DNA of 45,774 nucleotides, taken from a virus. The number at the start of each line of letters is the position of its first letter. The first letter of the stretch is position 1. Shown here piece after piece: positions 14,278-22,989 of the stretch. The notes under the pieces are model-generated. The model worked only from the letters and a program-made list of their open reading frames with translations, searched no databases and was not told the origin of the DNA. The DNA is taken from positions 1-45,774 of IMG/VR virus record IMGVR_UViG_3300020141_001298; one strand, given 5' to 3'. The translations under genes were made by a program, and so were the position numbers.

Positions 14278-15071
14278 CAGAGGTTACCTGTGTTAGTAGA
14301 TGGGAATTGTCGGGTAGTCCCCGGCCAGATGATACGAACGGCGCCTATGGCACCTGGGCCGCCGCCAGCTGAAAGACCACCACCACCACCACCACCACCA
14401 AATGCCCCGCCGCCGCTACCGCCGCCAGCGCTGCCGCCCCAGCCGCCGCTGCTACCGCCGCCACCGCCGCCACCGCCGCCACCGCCGACACCGCTGCTGC
14501 CAGCCCCATAAATCCCAACACCACCACCGCCGCCTGTAGCTCGATCGGGGTAGGAAGTCCCACCACCACCACCACCACCACCACCACCGCCGCTGCCCGA
14601 CCCCCCAGTACCACCCGGCGTGGAACGCTCCCCCTGGCCGTATCCGCCACCACCACCATTGCCGGTATAGCCACCAGCTCCACCGCCACCACCACCACCA
14701 CGCTCTCCTATTACGCCGCCGGGGCCGCCATTCCCGCCGCCAGTGCCAGATCCACCTCCTCCTGTTTGTCCTGAGCCTCCGGTAGCAGTGACTGCGCTTG
14801 CAAAACTGCTACTCCCAGAAGTGCCGCCTACGCTGACGGCATAACTTGACCCAGGCGTAACCGTAATGTTATTTGTGTATCTCAAGCCGCCACCGCCGCC
14901 ACCCACGCCACTTGGGCCGCCGCCGGTGCTGCCGCCACCCACGCAAACAACAGACACCGACGTAACGCCTGGCGGGGCTACCCAGGTAAAAGATCCCTGA
15001 TTGGTGAACTCTTGCTGCCCCGGTGCCGCCGCAGCCGCAGCCACTGCCCTTAGCCCGTGTGGGTGCCTCAT
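14277..15071 (-). CDS. Polyglycine-rich tail or fibre-tip protein
   Basis: This 264-residue protein has a short folded N-terminus (FTWVAPPGVTSVSVVCVGGG), then about 190 residues dominated by runs of Gly broken by Ser, Tyr and Trp, and finally AIGAVRIIWPG, an ending common in Gly-rich phage tail proteins. Such sequences can pack as polyglycine-II helices, as in the receptor-binding tips of T4-like gp38 adhesins. It lies between the chaperone gene and two fibre genes, so a receptor-binding or fibre-tip role is likely. Its repeated codons make length variation by slippage likely. Confidence 0.78.
   Translation of the reverse strand: MRHPHGLRAVAAAAAAPGQQEFTNQGSFTWVAPPGVTSVSVVCVGGGSTGGGPSGVGGGGGGLRYTNNITVTPGSSYAVSVGGTSGSSSFASAVTATGGSGQTGGGGSGTGGGNGGPGGVIGERGGGGGGGAGGYTGNGGGGGYGQGERSTPGGTGGSGSGGGGGGGGGGGTSYPDRATGGGGGVGIYGAGSSGVGGGGGGGGGGGSSGGWGGSAGGGSGGGAFGGGGGGGGLSAGGGPGAIGAVRIIWPGTTRQFPSTNTGNL
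14377..14720. repeat. CCA/CCG trinucleotide-repeat tract
   Basis: The + strand carries repeated runs of CCACCACCACCACCACCA and CCGCCACCGCCGCCACCGCC, encoding the Gly runs of the - strand protein. Runs of five to nine identical triplets occur near 14382-14402, 14455-14480, 14563-14590 and 14681-14700. These are prone to replication slippage and to assembly error. Confidence 0.8.
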
Positions 15072-15661
15072 GCCACATCTCCTACAGATGCGCCATACAC
15101 CTGGGTGCTGACTTTCCAGAATTGAATCACGCTATAGCCAGTTGTTGCAAGCGTTGGTGCGCTGCCTCCTCTCCAGATAACGCCGCTAGCGCCCCAAGTG
15201 GCATCACTCCACGTCAACGTATAAGCGCTGCCGTCATCCACCATCAGGGTCACGGCTTCACCAGCCGCGAAGTTAGTAGCCTTCGGTGTGCGCGAGGCAC
15301 CAAGCGTGATCAGTTGGATGCTGCCATTACCGGGGTCCACCTCAAACGCAGCGCCATCGGTGATGGTGAACACGTCCTCAAGGATCGTGCCGATGATTGC
15401 TGGATCGGTGAGGGTCTTGGCAGTCAGGGTCTGCGTAGCAGAGGTGCCTACCAGATCACCACTGGGAACCGTCACGGTGGCAGCCGTACCAGATCCAGTG
15501 CGGTTGACAAGCCCGGTGGTAGAAAGTGCCGCAACAGCGGCTAGGTCAGTGTCATAGCCCTGCACCGTGACGCCAATGGCGGCAGCTTCTAGCAGGTCAT
15601 CAACATCCACCACCTGAGTGCTGGATTCGATCTGATCAACTTTTACTTTTCCAAAGGCCAT
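15068..15661 (-). CDS. Tail fibre-like structural protein
   Basis: The 197-residue protein begins [20 protein letters not shown] and continues with LAAVAALSTTGLVNRTG and ATQTLTAKTLTDPAI, sequence types often seen in the fibre and neck proteins of aquatic phages. The C-terminal half looks beta-rich and ends in a Trp-containing sheet (YTLTWSDATWGASGVIW). It overlaps both neighbouring fibre genes by a few bases. A fibre or fibre-connector role is inferred; receptor binding is not shown. Confidence 0.78.
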   Translation of the reverse strand: MAFGKVKVDQIESSTQVVDVDDLLEAAAIGVTVQGYDTDLAAVAALSTTGLVNRTGSGTAATVTVPSGDLVGTSATQTLTAKTLTDPAIIGTILEDVFTITDGAAFEVDPGNGSIQLITLGASRTPKATNFAAGEAVTLMVDDGSAYTLTWSDATWGASGVIWRGGSAPTLATTGYSVIQFWKVSTQVYGASVGDVA

Positions 15662-17601
15662 TAGATGATCACCCAGACGGCGCCAGCCGGGACAGTAACA
15701 GTGTAGGTTGCCCCCACTGCAACTGGCCCAGCGGATACTGCGTTAAACCCGGCTGTGATCGTGTAGTTTTCGGAGATGACCTGTTCGGTTTCGGCAGCAG
15801 GGAACTGACTTCCTACACCTGTCGCCCCTTGAGGACCGGTCGCACCAGTGGTGCCAAGAGGTCCAGTAGGACCCGCGATACCAGTGGCTCCCGCAGGACC
15901 GGTAGGTCCTGAGCTACCGGCAACACCGCTAGCACCAGTCGGACCAGCGGGGCCGGTGGCGCCGGTGGCGCCTTGGATGCCACTTGTGATGGCAAGGAAA
16001 ACACTGTGGTTATCGGCAAAATTAGTGGTGCCCGTCCCAGCCGAAGAGATCAGTGTGACCGGGTAAATCCAGTAGCTATTGGCGGTGCCGGGGTTGGTGT
16101 TAGTTGAGGTGGCGGTGACCTCCCATATCTGGTAGTTGGCGCTAGCAGTAAGATCTTGGATTGTGAAACGCTCACCAACCTTGATTTGCGCCAGAAAAAT
16201 GTCAATGTCGGTGTTTTCAACCGTGCGGTGGTTGACATTGATACTGGTAGCGCTGATCTGTGTGGCGTTGTTCCACAAAAGCTTTCCATCACCAGGGTTG
16301 CCACTGGTGATGCTGGTCTCTGTTTTGTAGTTAAAAATGCTGGAGGAAACACCCTGCGGGCCTGTTGCTCCTGTGGAACCTATAGATCCTGTGGCACCTG
16401 CAAGACCGCTGGCACCTGTGGCACCGGTAACACCCACGACACCACTGGCACCTGTGGCACCGGTGGCGCCTTTGTAGGCATACAGTTCCCATTCGGTGGG
16501 ATCGTTAGCCGGGTCTGTGTAGACGTTTACGGTTGTTTGAGTGCTGATATAGGTGTTGTTGTCGACGGTGCTGACAGCAACCGTGTCTTTGACGTATGAG
16601 CTTTCAACCCACAGCCCTATAAAAGTAAGTAGTGTCCCTGTCGGACCAGTGGGGCCGGTTGCACCTGTGGAACCTATGGTTCCGGTGGCGCCCGTGGGGC
16701 CGGCGATGCCGGTGGCACCGATTGCACCGGTGGCGCCTACTGCGCCGGAAGGACCTTGGGGCCCCTGGATAGAACCACCACTGACCCAGCCTGCGGTCTC
16801 GTCGTAGACCCAGAAGCTGTCGTCCGCTTGGACGATGTACGAGTCGCCTTGGTCTGCCGCACCAGGCAGATTGCCAGTGGTTGCGACTTGGCCTTTGAAG
16901 GTGATGCCTAGGCCCGCTTCCCCTTGAATACCTTGAACGCCTTGGGGACCACTGGCACCTGTGGGGCCTGCAATACCGGTGGCACCGACGGGGCCTGTAG
17001 TACCGACGGGGCCGGTGGCACCGCTTTGGCCGATGATGCCGGAAGCACCAGTGGCACCACGTGGGCCGGTTGCGCCGGTAATTCCAGTCGGGCCAACTAC
17101 ACCCGTAGAGCCTTGGGGCCCTGTGGCACCTGTTATGCCTTGCGCACCAGTGGAGCCTTGAAGACCTTGGATGCCGGTGGGGCCTTGCAGACCGCTGGCG
17201 CCGGTTGGACCTGTGGTGCCTTGGATGCCGGTTGCACCAGTGGGGCCCTGAATACCTGTGGAGCCTTGGGGACCCGTTGTTCCTTGGAGACCGCTGGGGC
17301 CAGTGGCACCTGTTGTGCCTTGGGGTCCGGTCGTACCAGTGGAACCTTGAGGGCCGGTGATACCGGTGGCGCCCGTAGTTCCAGCGGAGCCAGTCGCACC
17401 AGTGGTGCCGGTGGCACCTACAAGCCCGGTAGCGCCAGTTGTACCGGCGGGACCTACTGGGCCGGTGGCTCCGGTTTTGCCGGGGGTGTTGACTTCGATG
17501 ACGGAGGCGCTGGGGACCAGCAGCTCCACGGTGTTGACAGCGACCTCGGTGACTTGGACCTGGGACTGCTGGTTTTCGACGTTGATGAGGATGTCAGCCA
17601 T
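15661..17601 (-). CDS. Collagen-like tail fibre protein
   Basis: The 646-residue protein has a short N-terminal attachment segment (residues 1-40), then at least four collagen-like blocks of Gly-X-Y triplets, mostly GATGPTG and GPQG. The longest covers about residues 41-225. Two small globular modules interrupt the triplets: one around [19 protein letters not shown] with WVYDETAGW, the other [19 protein letters not shown] to WELYAYKG, whose layout recalls CBM5/12-type carbohydrate-binding modules. Thr-rich triplets form a trimeric rod and are plausible glycan acceptors for the nearby glycosyltransferases. The motif CGTNCCAG is nearly absent from this repeat. Confidence 0.88.
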   Translation of the reverse strand: MADILINVENQQSQVQVTEVAVNTVELLVPSASVIEVNTPGKTGATGPVGPAGTTGATGLVGATGTTGATGSAGTTGATGITGPQGSTGTTGPQGTTGATGPSGLQGTTGPQGSTGIQGPTGATGIQGTTGPTGASGLQGPTGIQGLQGSTGAQGITGATGPQGSTGVVGPTGITGATGPRGATGASGIIGQSGATGPVGTTGPVGATGIAGPTGASGPQGVQGIQGEAGLGITFKGQVATTGNLPGAADQGDSYIVQADDSFWVYDETAGWVSGGSIQGPQGPSGAVGATGAIGATGIAGPTGATGTIGSTGATGPTGPTGTLLTFIGLWVESSYVKDTVAVSTVDNNTYISTQTTVNVYTDPANDPTEWELYAYKGATGATGASGVVGVTGATGASGLAGATGSIGSTGATGPQGVSSSIFNYKTETSITSGNPGDGKLLWNNATQISATSINVNHRTVENTDIDIFLAQIKVGERFTIQDLTASANYQIWEVTATSTNTNPGTANSYWIYPVTLISSAGTGTTNFADNHSVFLAITSGIQGATGATGPAGPTGASGVAGSSGPTGPAGATGIAGPTGPLGTTGATGPQGATGVGSQFPAAETEQVISENYTITAGFNAVSAGPVAVGATYTVTVPAGAVWVII

Positions 17602-17948
17602 CAGCTTTCCTCGGGTTCCGTGTAGCCCTCGCTGGGACGGACGATGCCTTCAAGGTAGTACTGGCGGAGGCCGGTGCTGTCGTTGATCAGCATTACGTCG
17701 TAGTAGGCCTCGTCTGGAAGCAGTTCGGTGGAGATGTAGTCGAGGGTGAGGACCACGTTGCCTTCGGCCTCGTCGGCTACGTCAACGAAAAAGTCGCCAT
17801 ATTTCGTGGTGCGGCACTTGTTCCAGACTTGGGCCAAGACGGTGTAGGGGCTGAGATTGATGACTTCGCCTTCGCTGTCCTTGAAGGTCAGGTTGAGCTG
17901 GAAGTCGGCCCGACGTTGGGGGCGGATGTTGTAGGTGCCGGGGTTCAT
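17601..17948 (-). CDS. Baseplate/fibre attachment protein
   Basis: From ATG 17948 the product is 115 residues (start [20 protein letters not shown]), with the pattern of BppU-like N-terminal domains: a polarised beta-sandwich that describes a linear term ([20 protein letters not shown]) and ends in an acidic tail. Such domains join fibres to the tail tip. The frame is open further upstream, but that part is Pro/Arg-rich and antisense-like. Its stop is immediately before the ATG of the collagen-like fibre, consistent with a partner role. Confidence 0.72.
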   Translation of the reverse strand: MNPGTYNIRPQRRADFQLNLTFKDSEGEVINLSPYTVLAQVWNKCRTTKYGDFFVDVADEAEGNVVLTLDYISTELLPDEAYYDVMLINDSTGLRQYYLEGIVRPSEGYTEPEES

Positions 17949-17952
17949 GGTT

Positions 17953-18363
17953 TTACGCTCCAGGGCAATCGGAGGTTGGGGCGGGGTTGGTCTGGATGTC
18001 CAGCTGGAGCTGGTGCATCGGACCAGCTCCCTCTGGTACGGACAGTGTCCGTACACCGGTGCCGGGGTAAACCTCGATCACCTTGGCGGCTAGGGCTTCT
18101 AGGTCGGTGTTGTTGTCCCAGTCCACTAGGTAGGTGGTCCAGGTGCGGAGGGCGGCTTGGTTGGTGTACTGGCGGATGGGGTTGAGGCCTGGGTCGCGCA
18201 CCAAGACGAGTTCGACGCCCGAGACGGTGGTGCCTGGGGTCATGCGTTCGCCGAGGGCGCGGACAGAGACGGCGCTGGTTTCGCTGCCATTAGGCAAGGT
18301 GTACACACCGAGACTGTCAACCAGCAGCGTTTCGAGTTCGGTGCGCAGCTGGAGGATGTCCAT
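17953..18363 (-). CDS. Putative tail structural or completion protein
   Basis: This 136-residue protein starts MDILQLRTELETLLVDSLG and contains beta-strands around VSGVELVLVRDPG and WTTYLVDWDNN. It resembles in size and layout the tail-completion or tail-terminator type proteins, but I do not see a decisive motif. It lies four bases after the frameshift-fusion gene and four bases before the attachment protein. A virion role is inferred from position. Confidence 0.65.
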   Translation of the reverse strand: MDILQLRTELETLLVDSLGVYTLPNGSETSAVSVRALGERMTPGTTVSGVELVLVRDPGLNPIRQYTNQAALRTWTTYLVDWDNNTDLEALAAKVIEVYPGTGVRTLSVPEGAGPMHQLQLDIQTNPAPTSDCPGA

Positions 18364-18367
18364 ACAT

Positions 18368-19536
18368 CTAGTTTTCCGAGACCAGCAGCAGGCCTACTTC
18401 GAGGTAGCCCGCTAGTGGGCGCTGCGGGAACCGGAGGGTGTATGTCATCAAGGGGCGGTCTAGGTCGCGGACCCGGACTGGGGCGTCGAGGTAGCGTCCC
18501 ACGGCCACGAGACCCGCTCGAATGTTGGGGCCTTCCCAAGTGGGGGCGAGAATCCAGATCTCGTTGTCGTCGCTGTGGAAAGCGCGGATGTCTGGGGGCG
18601 TACCAGCTTCGGAGGCGCTGGCGAGGATTTGGGGCCAGGCGGCTAGGAGGATGAGAGGGGCTTTACCTTCGTGACGCAGGGCGAGGGCGACAGTTGCAAC
18701 TTCAGGTGGGACTGTCGCCTCGTCGCGTTCCTTGGATTGGAACATGGCGAAGTCGGTGGCGCTGAAGGCCTTGCTTTTCTTGGGGTCGCGGTTGATGTTG
18801 GCCAGCAGCGCCATGTGCTGGGCTTGGGGGAGTTCGGAAAGGGCGGCGTTTTCGCGGCGGATGCGCTGCAGTTGGCGCCAGGCGCGGAGCACCGTGGCGC
18901 GGAGAGTTAGGGCGAAGTCGTGCCGGTGGAACTGCGAGGGGAAACCGGCGGCTAGGTCGTAGAAGATCTCTTCCCAGTTCGTTTCGGTTCGCTCGTAGCT
19001 TCCGGCTGCGGCTTTTTTAGTTCGTCTTCCGTGATCGGCTGGGAGGGCAGGTCTTCGGCGTCCTGCTCTTCGCGTACCAGGGCAAGCAGATCGTTGAAGA
19101 GGGATTCGTGGAGGGTGCGGGTGTCGTCCAGGCTCCAGGTGGGGAGGTTGAGGCGGCAGCGGATGAGGGCGGTGACGGTGGCCTCGATGTTGCGGCGGCC
19201 GGCGTTGGTGTAGACGCGGGCAACCTGCTCGATACGCTCGGCGTGCTTGGTGCGAATCTCGTCGGCCTTGGGTTCCAGTTCGCGGCCGCCGACGGCGCAC
19301 TCGATGATGTGGAACGCCTCGGTAAGGGTGATGCCTTCTTCTTTGGCGATGGCGTCGGCCATCCGCGCACCAGCGACAAAGCTGCTTTGCTCCATGGCGA
19401 GTAGCTCGGAGGTGACACCGGCCTCGCCGACAGTGATGCCGCCTAGTACCGGGATCTCCAGCACACCGGCAGTGTCGTTGCCCACGCGGCGCAGCTCAAC
19501 CTGGCGCGGCGCAACGACGAAAGGCAGCTTGGTCAC
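18368..19536 (-). CDS. Frameshift-fusion tail assembly protein (G-T-like)
   Basis: Two overlapping frames are joined by a predicted -1 ribosomal frameshift at A_AAA_AAG (19012-19018). The fusion would have 175 residues from the upstream frame and 214 from the downstream frame, 389 in all. The downstream part starts AAAGSYERTETNWEEIFYDL and has no plausible start codon of its own near the junction, which argues for frameshifting. Tail assembly chaperones of long-tailed phages, such as lambda G and GT, are made this way. The unusual point is location: these chaperones normally lie just before the tape measure gene, whereas here the pair lies after it. The part of the downstream frame above 19012 is a shadow. 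Confidence 0.75.
18952..19536 (-). CDS. Unshifted product: putative tail assembly chaperone (G-like)
   Basis: Without frameshifting, GTG 19536 gives a 194-residue protein starting MTKLPFVVAPRQVELRRVGN and ending with a Lys/Arg/Thr-rich tail after TEDELKK. The middle is helical (SFVAGARMADAIAKEEGITL), consistent with a chaperone-like fold. The GTG overlaps the stop of a 42-residue gene upstream (GTGA), so translation is probably coupled. It would be the major product, with the longer fusion as a minor one. Confidence 0.8.
   Translation of the reverse strand: MTKLPFVVAPRQVELRRVGNDTAGVLEIPVLGGITVGEAGVTSELLAMEQSSFVAGARMADAIAKEEGITLTEAFHIIECAVGGRELEPKADEIRTKHAERIEQVARVYTNAGRRNIEATVTALIRCRLNLPTWSLDDTRTLHESLFNDLLALVREEQDAEDLPSQPITEDELKKPQPEATSEPKRTGKRSSTT
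19012..19018 (-). other. Slippery heptamer for -1 frameshifting
   Basis: On the - strand the zero frame reads CTA AAA AAG, so the classic slippery heptamer A_AAA_AAG is present in the correct phase, followed by GCCGCAGCC. A slip back by one base enters the long downstream frame that continues to 18368. A stable downstream stem is not obvious, but A_AAA_AAG is efficient on bacterial ribosomes without a strong stem. Confidence 0.8.
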
Positions 19537-19661
19537 TTAGGGCTCTGCGTTTTCTGTACTGTACTAGAGATGAGCTTGCGTGCATTAAGGCGGCGTACCA
19601 GCGCAGCCTGGTTCGCAGCCGCTCGCAGCGCCAGTGCTTCAGGAAGTAGAGAAGAGGTCAT
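19533..19661 (-). CDS. 42-residue hypothetical protein
   Basis: A short frame starts at an ATG overlapping the stop of the 552-residue gene upstream (19658-19661) and ends in a TGA overlapping the GTG of the chaperone gene (19533-19536). The product (start MTSSLLPEALALRAAANQAA) is a basic helix. Overlaps on both sides and the lack of any other coding frame in this 121-base gap support it. Confidence 0.6.
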   Translation of the reverse strand: MTSSLLPEALALRAAANQAALVRRLNARKLISSTVQKTQSPK

Positions 19662-21316
19662 CGGTACACAATCCGGTACATAAGACGAGTGGAGGTTAGT
19701 GACGAAGTGGGCGTAGTAGGTATTTTTGTAAAAACTATCCTAGGCCCATTTACAGCATATTGCTGCTTAAAAGGTTGCACGTTAGGAGCTGTCAAATCTT
19801 TTGAAACTGCTATAAATTTTGGAGCTTGCGCAGCAAAAATTTTATCTTTGTCTGTGTTTGAAAAGCTATCCAAAATAAAAATGTCAGCTGCATTGACGGT
19901 CGATGCAGAAGCAGCGTTGTATGTGTTAAAAGATTGCGGCCATGGGTAACCTAATCGTTTTACGTCTGCGACGTTTGTAGGTTTTGTAGTTTCTGATATT
20001 TCTAGTAGGTCGCTGCTTATGGGCTGAGCAGTCGAACCAGCGGAAATCACTCTTATGCCTGTTTTGCTGTCGTAGCCGTCCCAGCGAGGGTAATCTATAA
20101 ACCCAAAAGTATCTTGTATTCTGCCAGCCGTCCGTACATACAAAGGGTTAAAGTAAGGTAAGAAACTTGTCGTTCCGTGATACCGCTTAGTGTTAAGTCC
20201 GTTTACAGCGGGATTCAGTAGAAATGCGTCAATAAAGGGTTCCGCCGCAGGTGGTATGACATCGAACACGTTGTCCGTAAAAGTGTATGTGTAATCTGTT
20301 TGTGTTTCCCCTGTGTATACAGGCAGTAGAGTAAAGTTAAACTGCGGTGTGTAAGTATTTTCATACAAAAAAGTAAGTAATTCTTCGGTTAAAATGTTTT
20401 CTGTTGCTGCTCTCCAAAAAACGTAACCCACGGCCAAAACATTACGCCAAGTATGTGCGCATTTAAGTATGCTAGTAGTGTTAAAATCATGAAATAAAAA
20501 ACTGCTTTTTGTGCTTGCACCTGTATCTAAATTTACAGTGACGACAAAACAGTCTGTAGTTTTTCTTGCTGTCTCAAAAAATTTCTCTTCAAATAAACGA
20601 ACAGTTGGTACACCGCCAACCGGCACTGTGTAGGTTGCGGTATATGTTACTTCATAAGCATCTACAAAACTACGGTAAAAAATTAAATTAAGTATGTTAT
20701 TTGCTACAAAAGAAGCAATTAAACGATCCCTAACAGGAGTACCAAAATACTTTTTAATTCCTCCACCTACAAGACCTACATTAGTTGCGTTTGGTACAGG
20801 TCGTGCAGGACCTAAGTCTATTAAAGATTCAGAAGTTTTATTTGAAAATACACTAGGATTTCCTACGGGTTCTAGTTGAATTTGATCTACGCCTGCTATT
20901 CTGTTTATCCACGCTTGGAGGAAGGCTTCCTCGTGTCCGGGTATTAAACCTTGACTTAGAGATGGTAGACCCGGTTCAGTAAGGGGAGTTACACCAAATA
21001 TGGTTCCTTTGCTACCTGTTAAGACTGTGTAAGTGAACCCGCCTAGTACGGGTCCTTGGGTTACTTTTATTATAACGGGGTCTAGTTTGAAGTCTTTCTT
21101 GCGGCGTTGGGCGGAGGGGCGGCGTTCCAGGCGGAGGTCGGGGACTCCGCTGGGGCGCTCCTCGGGGGTGGCTTGTTCGGCGGCTTGCTCGGCGGCCTGC
21201 TGATCTTTGGCGGTTTGGGTGCGGTCGTCGAGAGCTTGCTGGTTCGCGGCGGTGCGGCGCTTGCTATCTCGCAGCAAGCGCTCGTCGGTAAAGCTCAGGT
21301 CTATTCGGGTGCTCAT
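19658..21316 (-). CDS. Large hypothetical virion protein, compositionally mosaic
   Basis: The 552-residue protein starts with a charged, helical, Gln/Ala-rich N-terminus (about residues 1-80), then becomes beta-rich and aromatic (for example YEVTYTATYTVPVGGVPTV). The first 80 codons are GC-rich like the neighbours, while about 21080-19690 is clearly AT-rich, with many Lys, Asn, Tyr and Phe codons. No family is recognised. Its place between the tail tip genes and the chaperone pair suggests a tail-tip or baseplate-periphery protein. The junction looks like recombination that replaced most of the gene while leaving both ends. Confidence 0.75.
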   Translation of the reverse strand: MSTRIDLSFTDERLLRDSKRRTAANQQALDDRTQTAKDQQAAEQAAEQATPEERPSGVPDLRLERRPSAQRRKKDFKLDPVIIKVTQGPVLGGFTYTVLTGSKGTIFGVTPLTEPGLPSLSQGLIPGHEEAFLQAWINRIAGVDQIQLEPVGNPSVFSNKTSESLIDLGPARPVPNATNVGLVGGGIKKYFGTPVRDRLIASFVANNILNLIFYRSFVDAYEVTYTATYTVPVGGVPTVRLFEEKFFETARKTTDCFVVTVNLDTGASTKSSFLFHDFNTTSILKCAHTWRNVLAVGYVFWRAATENILTEELLTFLYENTYTPQFNFTLLPVYTGETQTDYTYTFTDNVFDVIPPAAEPFIDAFLLNPAVNGLNTKRYHGTTSFLPYFNPLYVRTAGRIQDTFGFIDYPRWDGYDSKTGIRVISAGSTAQPISSDLLEISETTKPTNVADVKRLGYPWPQSFNTYNAASASTVNAADIFILDSFSNTDKDKIFAAQAPKFIAVSKDLTAPNVQPFKQQYAVNGPRIVFTKIPTTPTSSLTSTRLMYRIVYR

Positions 21317-21726
21317 CAGTCGTCAGTGGCCAGCGTGATGCGGTAGATGATGCTGGCGCCGTCGACCAAAGCGATCGGCGGTGACTCGACGATGATGCTG
21401 TGGAGCGTTTCCTCGTAGCCGTCGTCGATCACCGTGTAGACGGTGTCGTAGGTCAGCGTTCCACCGGAGGCCTGGAACTCACAGGAGATCTGGGGCATCT
21501 GGTAGCGCAGGTTGGTCTCGTTGAAGGCGCCGTTTTCGATGAAGCCCTCAACGCGGGCGTAGCCATTGCCGCTGAGTTCGATGCCGTCCCAGGCGGCGAG
21601 GCTGCTATTAGCGGTCAGACCGGCGGTGGCGTTATTGGCTAGGCAGATCCGGTAGGGCAACCCCTCGTATGCCGCAGCTGCTAGGCGTGCCAGCTCGGCT
21701 TGGCTGATCGTGGTGGTGATGGCCAT
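21316..21726 (-). CDS. Small virion protein
   Basis: This 136-residue protein starts MAITTTISQAELARLAAAAY and then becomes beta-rich (YARVEGFIENGAF, GTLTYDTVYTVIDD). Its ATG and stop are in a tight run with its neighbours, sharing a base with the gene downstream. The composition is GC-rich and unlike the AT-rich genes on both sides. I do not recognise a family, but the composition fits a tail or baseplate component. Confidence 0.7.
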   Translation of the reverse strand: MAITTTISQAELARLAAAAYEGLPYRICLANNATAGLTANSSLAAWDGIELSGNGYARVEGFIENGAFNETNLRYQMPQISCEFQASGGTLTYDTVYTVIDDGYEETLHSIIVESPPIALVDGASIIYRITLATDD

Positions 21727-21771
21727 GACGGAAAAGCGGCGGGGAAGTGGGCGCAGAACTGCAGTGTAAGT

Positions 21772-22986
21772 CTACAGCTCTTCAAAGTCTGTGTTCGGAT
21801 TGAGCATAAACTGCACATTAAAGGGGTAGGCACGTGCAGTACTACCTGTCGTTACCGTTATCGCAGTGTCCAGTTTTATCACACCTACAAAATTATCGAA
21901 GTTGGGATAGGTAATGGTGTCCCCCTGAAGAGGTGACAAGTTGGTGGGATTCAGAAAAACAGCAATGGCATTGTATGTGTACGATCCTGCGGAGGGAGCC
22001 GCAAAAACAAACTCCACGGGATTTTGCATTGAGATGCTTTGACCCGCCCAGAAAATTCTTTCAGTTACTCCCATAAAAGTGATGTCGTAAAAGGCGTTGT
22101 GGTTTTCGTACTTGTAAGTTGTGGGAAGAGTTGCGACGCTGTACCTGTTAATGCGGTAGGTTTGCCAGCCTGCCCAACCCGTTTCAAAATCAGGTTCTGC
22201 TCCGGTTATGTTGAGTGCTTGTGCGATGAGCGAAGCATTGGGATACTCAGGTCCTTTAAGTAACAGATTTCTGTACCCTTGCTGTAAATAGGGGAAAGCC
22301 TGTGTTTTTGCGGTGTACATATTAAGAACCCCGCCTGTAGACGAATAAACTTTAGGTTCCGTATACAGCCCTGTTTCATCTATTTCATCTAGAAATTCAA
22401 GTTCGTCGGTGTCTACAAAGTCTTGAAAGCTGGCGTAGCACGTGTTTATTGCGCCTGGGAAATCTATAGATAGACGGATACAGTCGATAAAGATAAAGTC
22501 GTTGTTGATGAGGGTTATAGGTTCTTCCGATTCTCCCATCTTGACCACGGCGACCATGTAAGTGTCCGTATTTGCAGCTGTAGCTGAAATAATCTGGTTC
22601 GGTTGCTGGATGAAAATGGCTACGTGTGTGAAGTCGGCGTCTGCTCCAGTGTTGTTGAATATACGTGTGCCGACGTTGCTGCTGCTCGTGGGGCTTTCTT
22701 GGTAGTACGCACCAGGGGAGGGGTGGGTGTAGCTATCGCGGGTGTCGATTACGGCAGGTGCTGTGGGGCCGACGCTGCTGAACGACATGAGGGTGTCGCC
22801 GATGCTGTGAACTAAGCCGGGCACGCGGTACTGGCTCCAGTTCGCTGCCCATGTCCACGTGGAGCGGTCGCCAGGTTCATCCACTGGTACGTTTAATCCC
22901 CAAGCGGGCATAAACGAATTTGGGTTTTCAAACAGGTTGCGCAGCGCTTGGCGGCTGAAGGTGCTGTTGGCGATGAAGGTAGGCAT
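21772..22986 (-). CDS. Hypothetical tail-tip protein
   Basis: The 404-residue protein starts MPTFIANSTFSRQALRNLFE and is rich in Thr, Tyr, Phe and Asn, with repeated beta-strand patterns, as in virion spike or tip proteins. Its 5' 200 bases are GC-rich and the remainder AT-rich. It follows the hub-like genes and is four bases from the next one upstream, so it is probably part of the tail tip. No family is recognised. Confidence 0.72.
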   Translation of the reverse strand: MPTFIANSTFSRQALRNLFENPNSFMPAWGLNVPVDEPGDRSTWTWAANWSQYRVPGLVHSIGDTLMSFSSVGPTAPAVIDTRDSYTHPSPGAYYQESPTSSSNVGTRIFNNTGADADFTHVAIFIQQPNQIISATAANTDTYMVAVVKMGESEEPITLINNDFIFIDCIRLSIDFPGAINTCYASFQDFVDTDELEFLDEIDETGLYTEPKVYSSTGGVLNMYTAKTQAFPYLQQGYRNLLLKGPEYPNASLIAQALNITGAEPDFETGWAGWQTYRINRYSVATLPTTYKYENHNAFYDITFMGVTERIFWAGQSISMQNPVEFVFAAPSAGSYTYNAIAVFLNPTNLSPLQGDTITYPNFDNFVGVIKLDTAITVTTGSTARAYPFNVQFMLNPNTDFEEL

Positions 22987-22989
22987 GGT

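Noticed and set aside
14377-14720. Trinucleotide repeats as a CRISPR-like or satellite array
   Set aside because: The repeats keep the - strand frame as Gly codons of a long open gene and have no spacer structure.
15700-17480. Collagen-coding repeats as a DNA repeat array of separate function
   Set aside because: The Gly-X-Y period and open frame explain the repetition; unit copies differ at synonymous positions.
19019-19300. Upstream part of the - strand frame ending at 18368, as a separate N-terminus
   Set aside because: It is Arg/Pro/His-rich and antisense-like; the frameshift from the chaperone frame explains the coding part below 19012.
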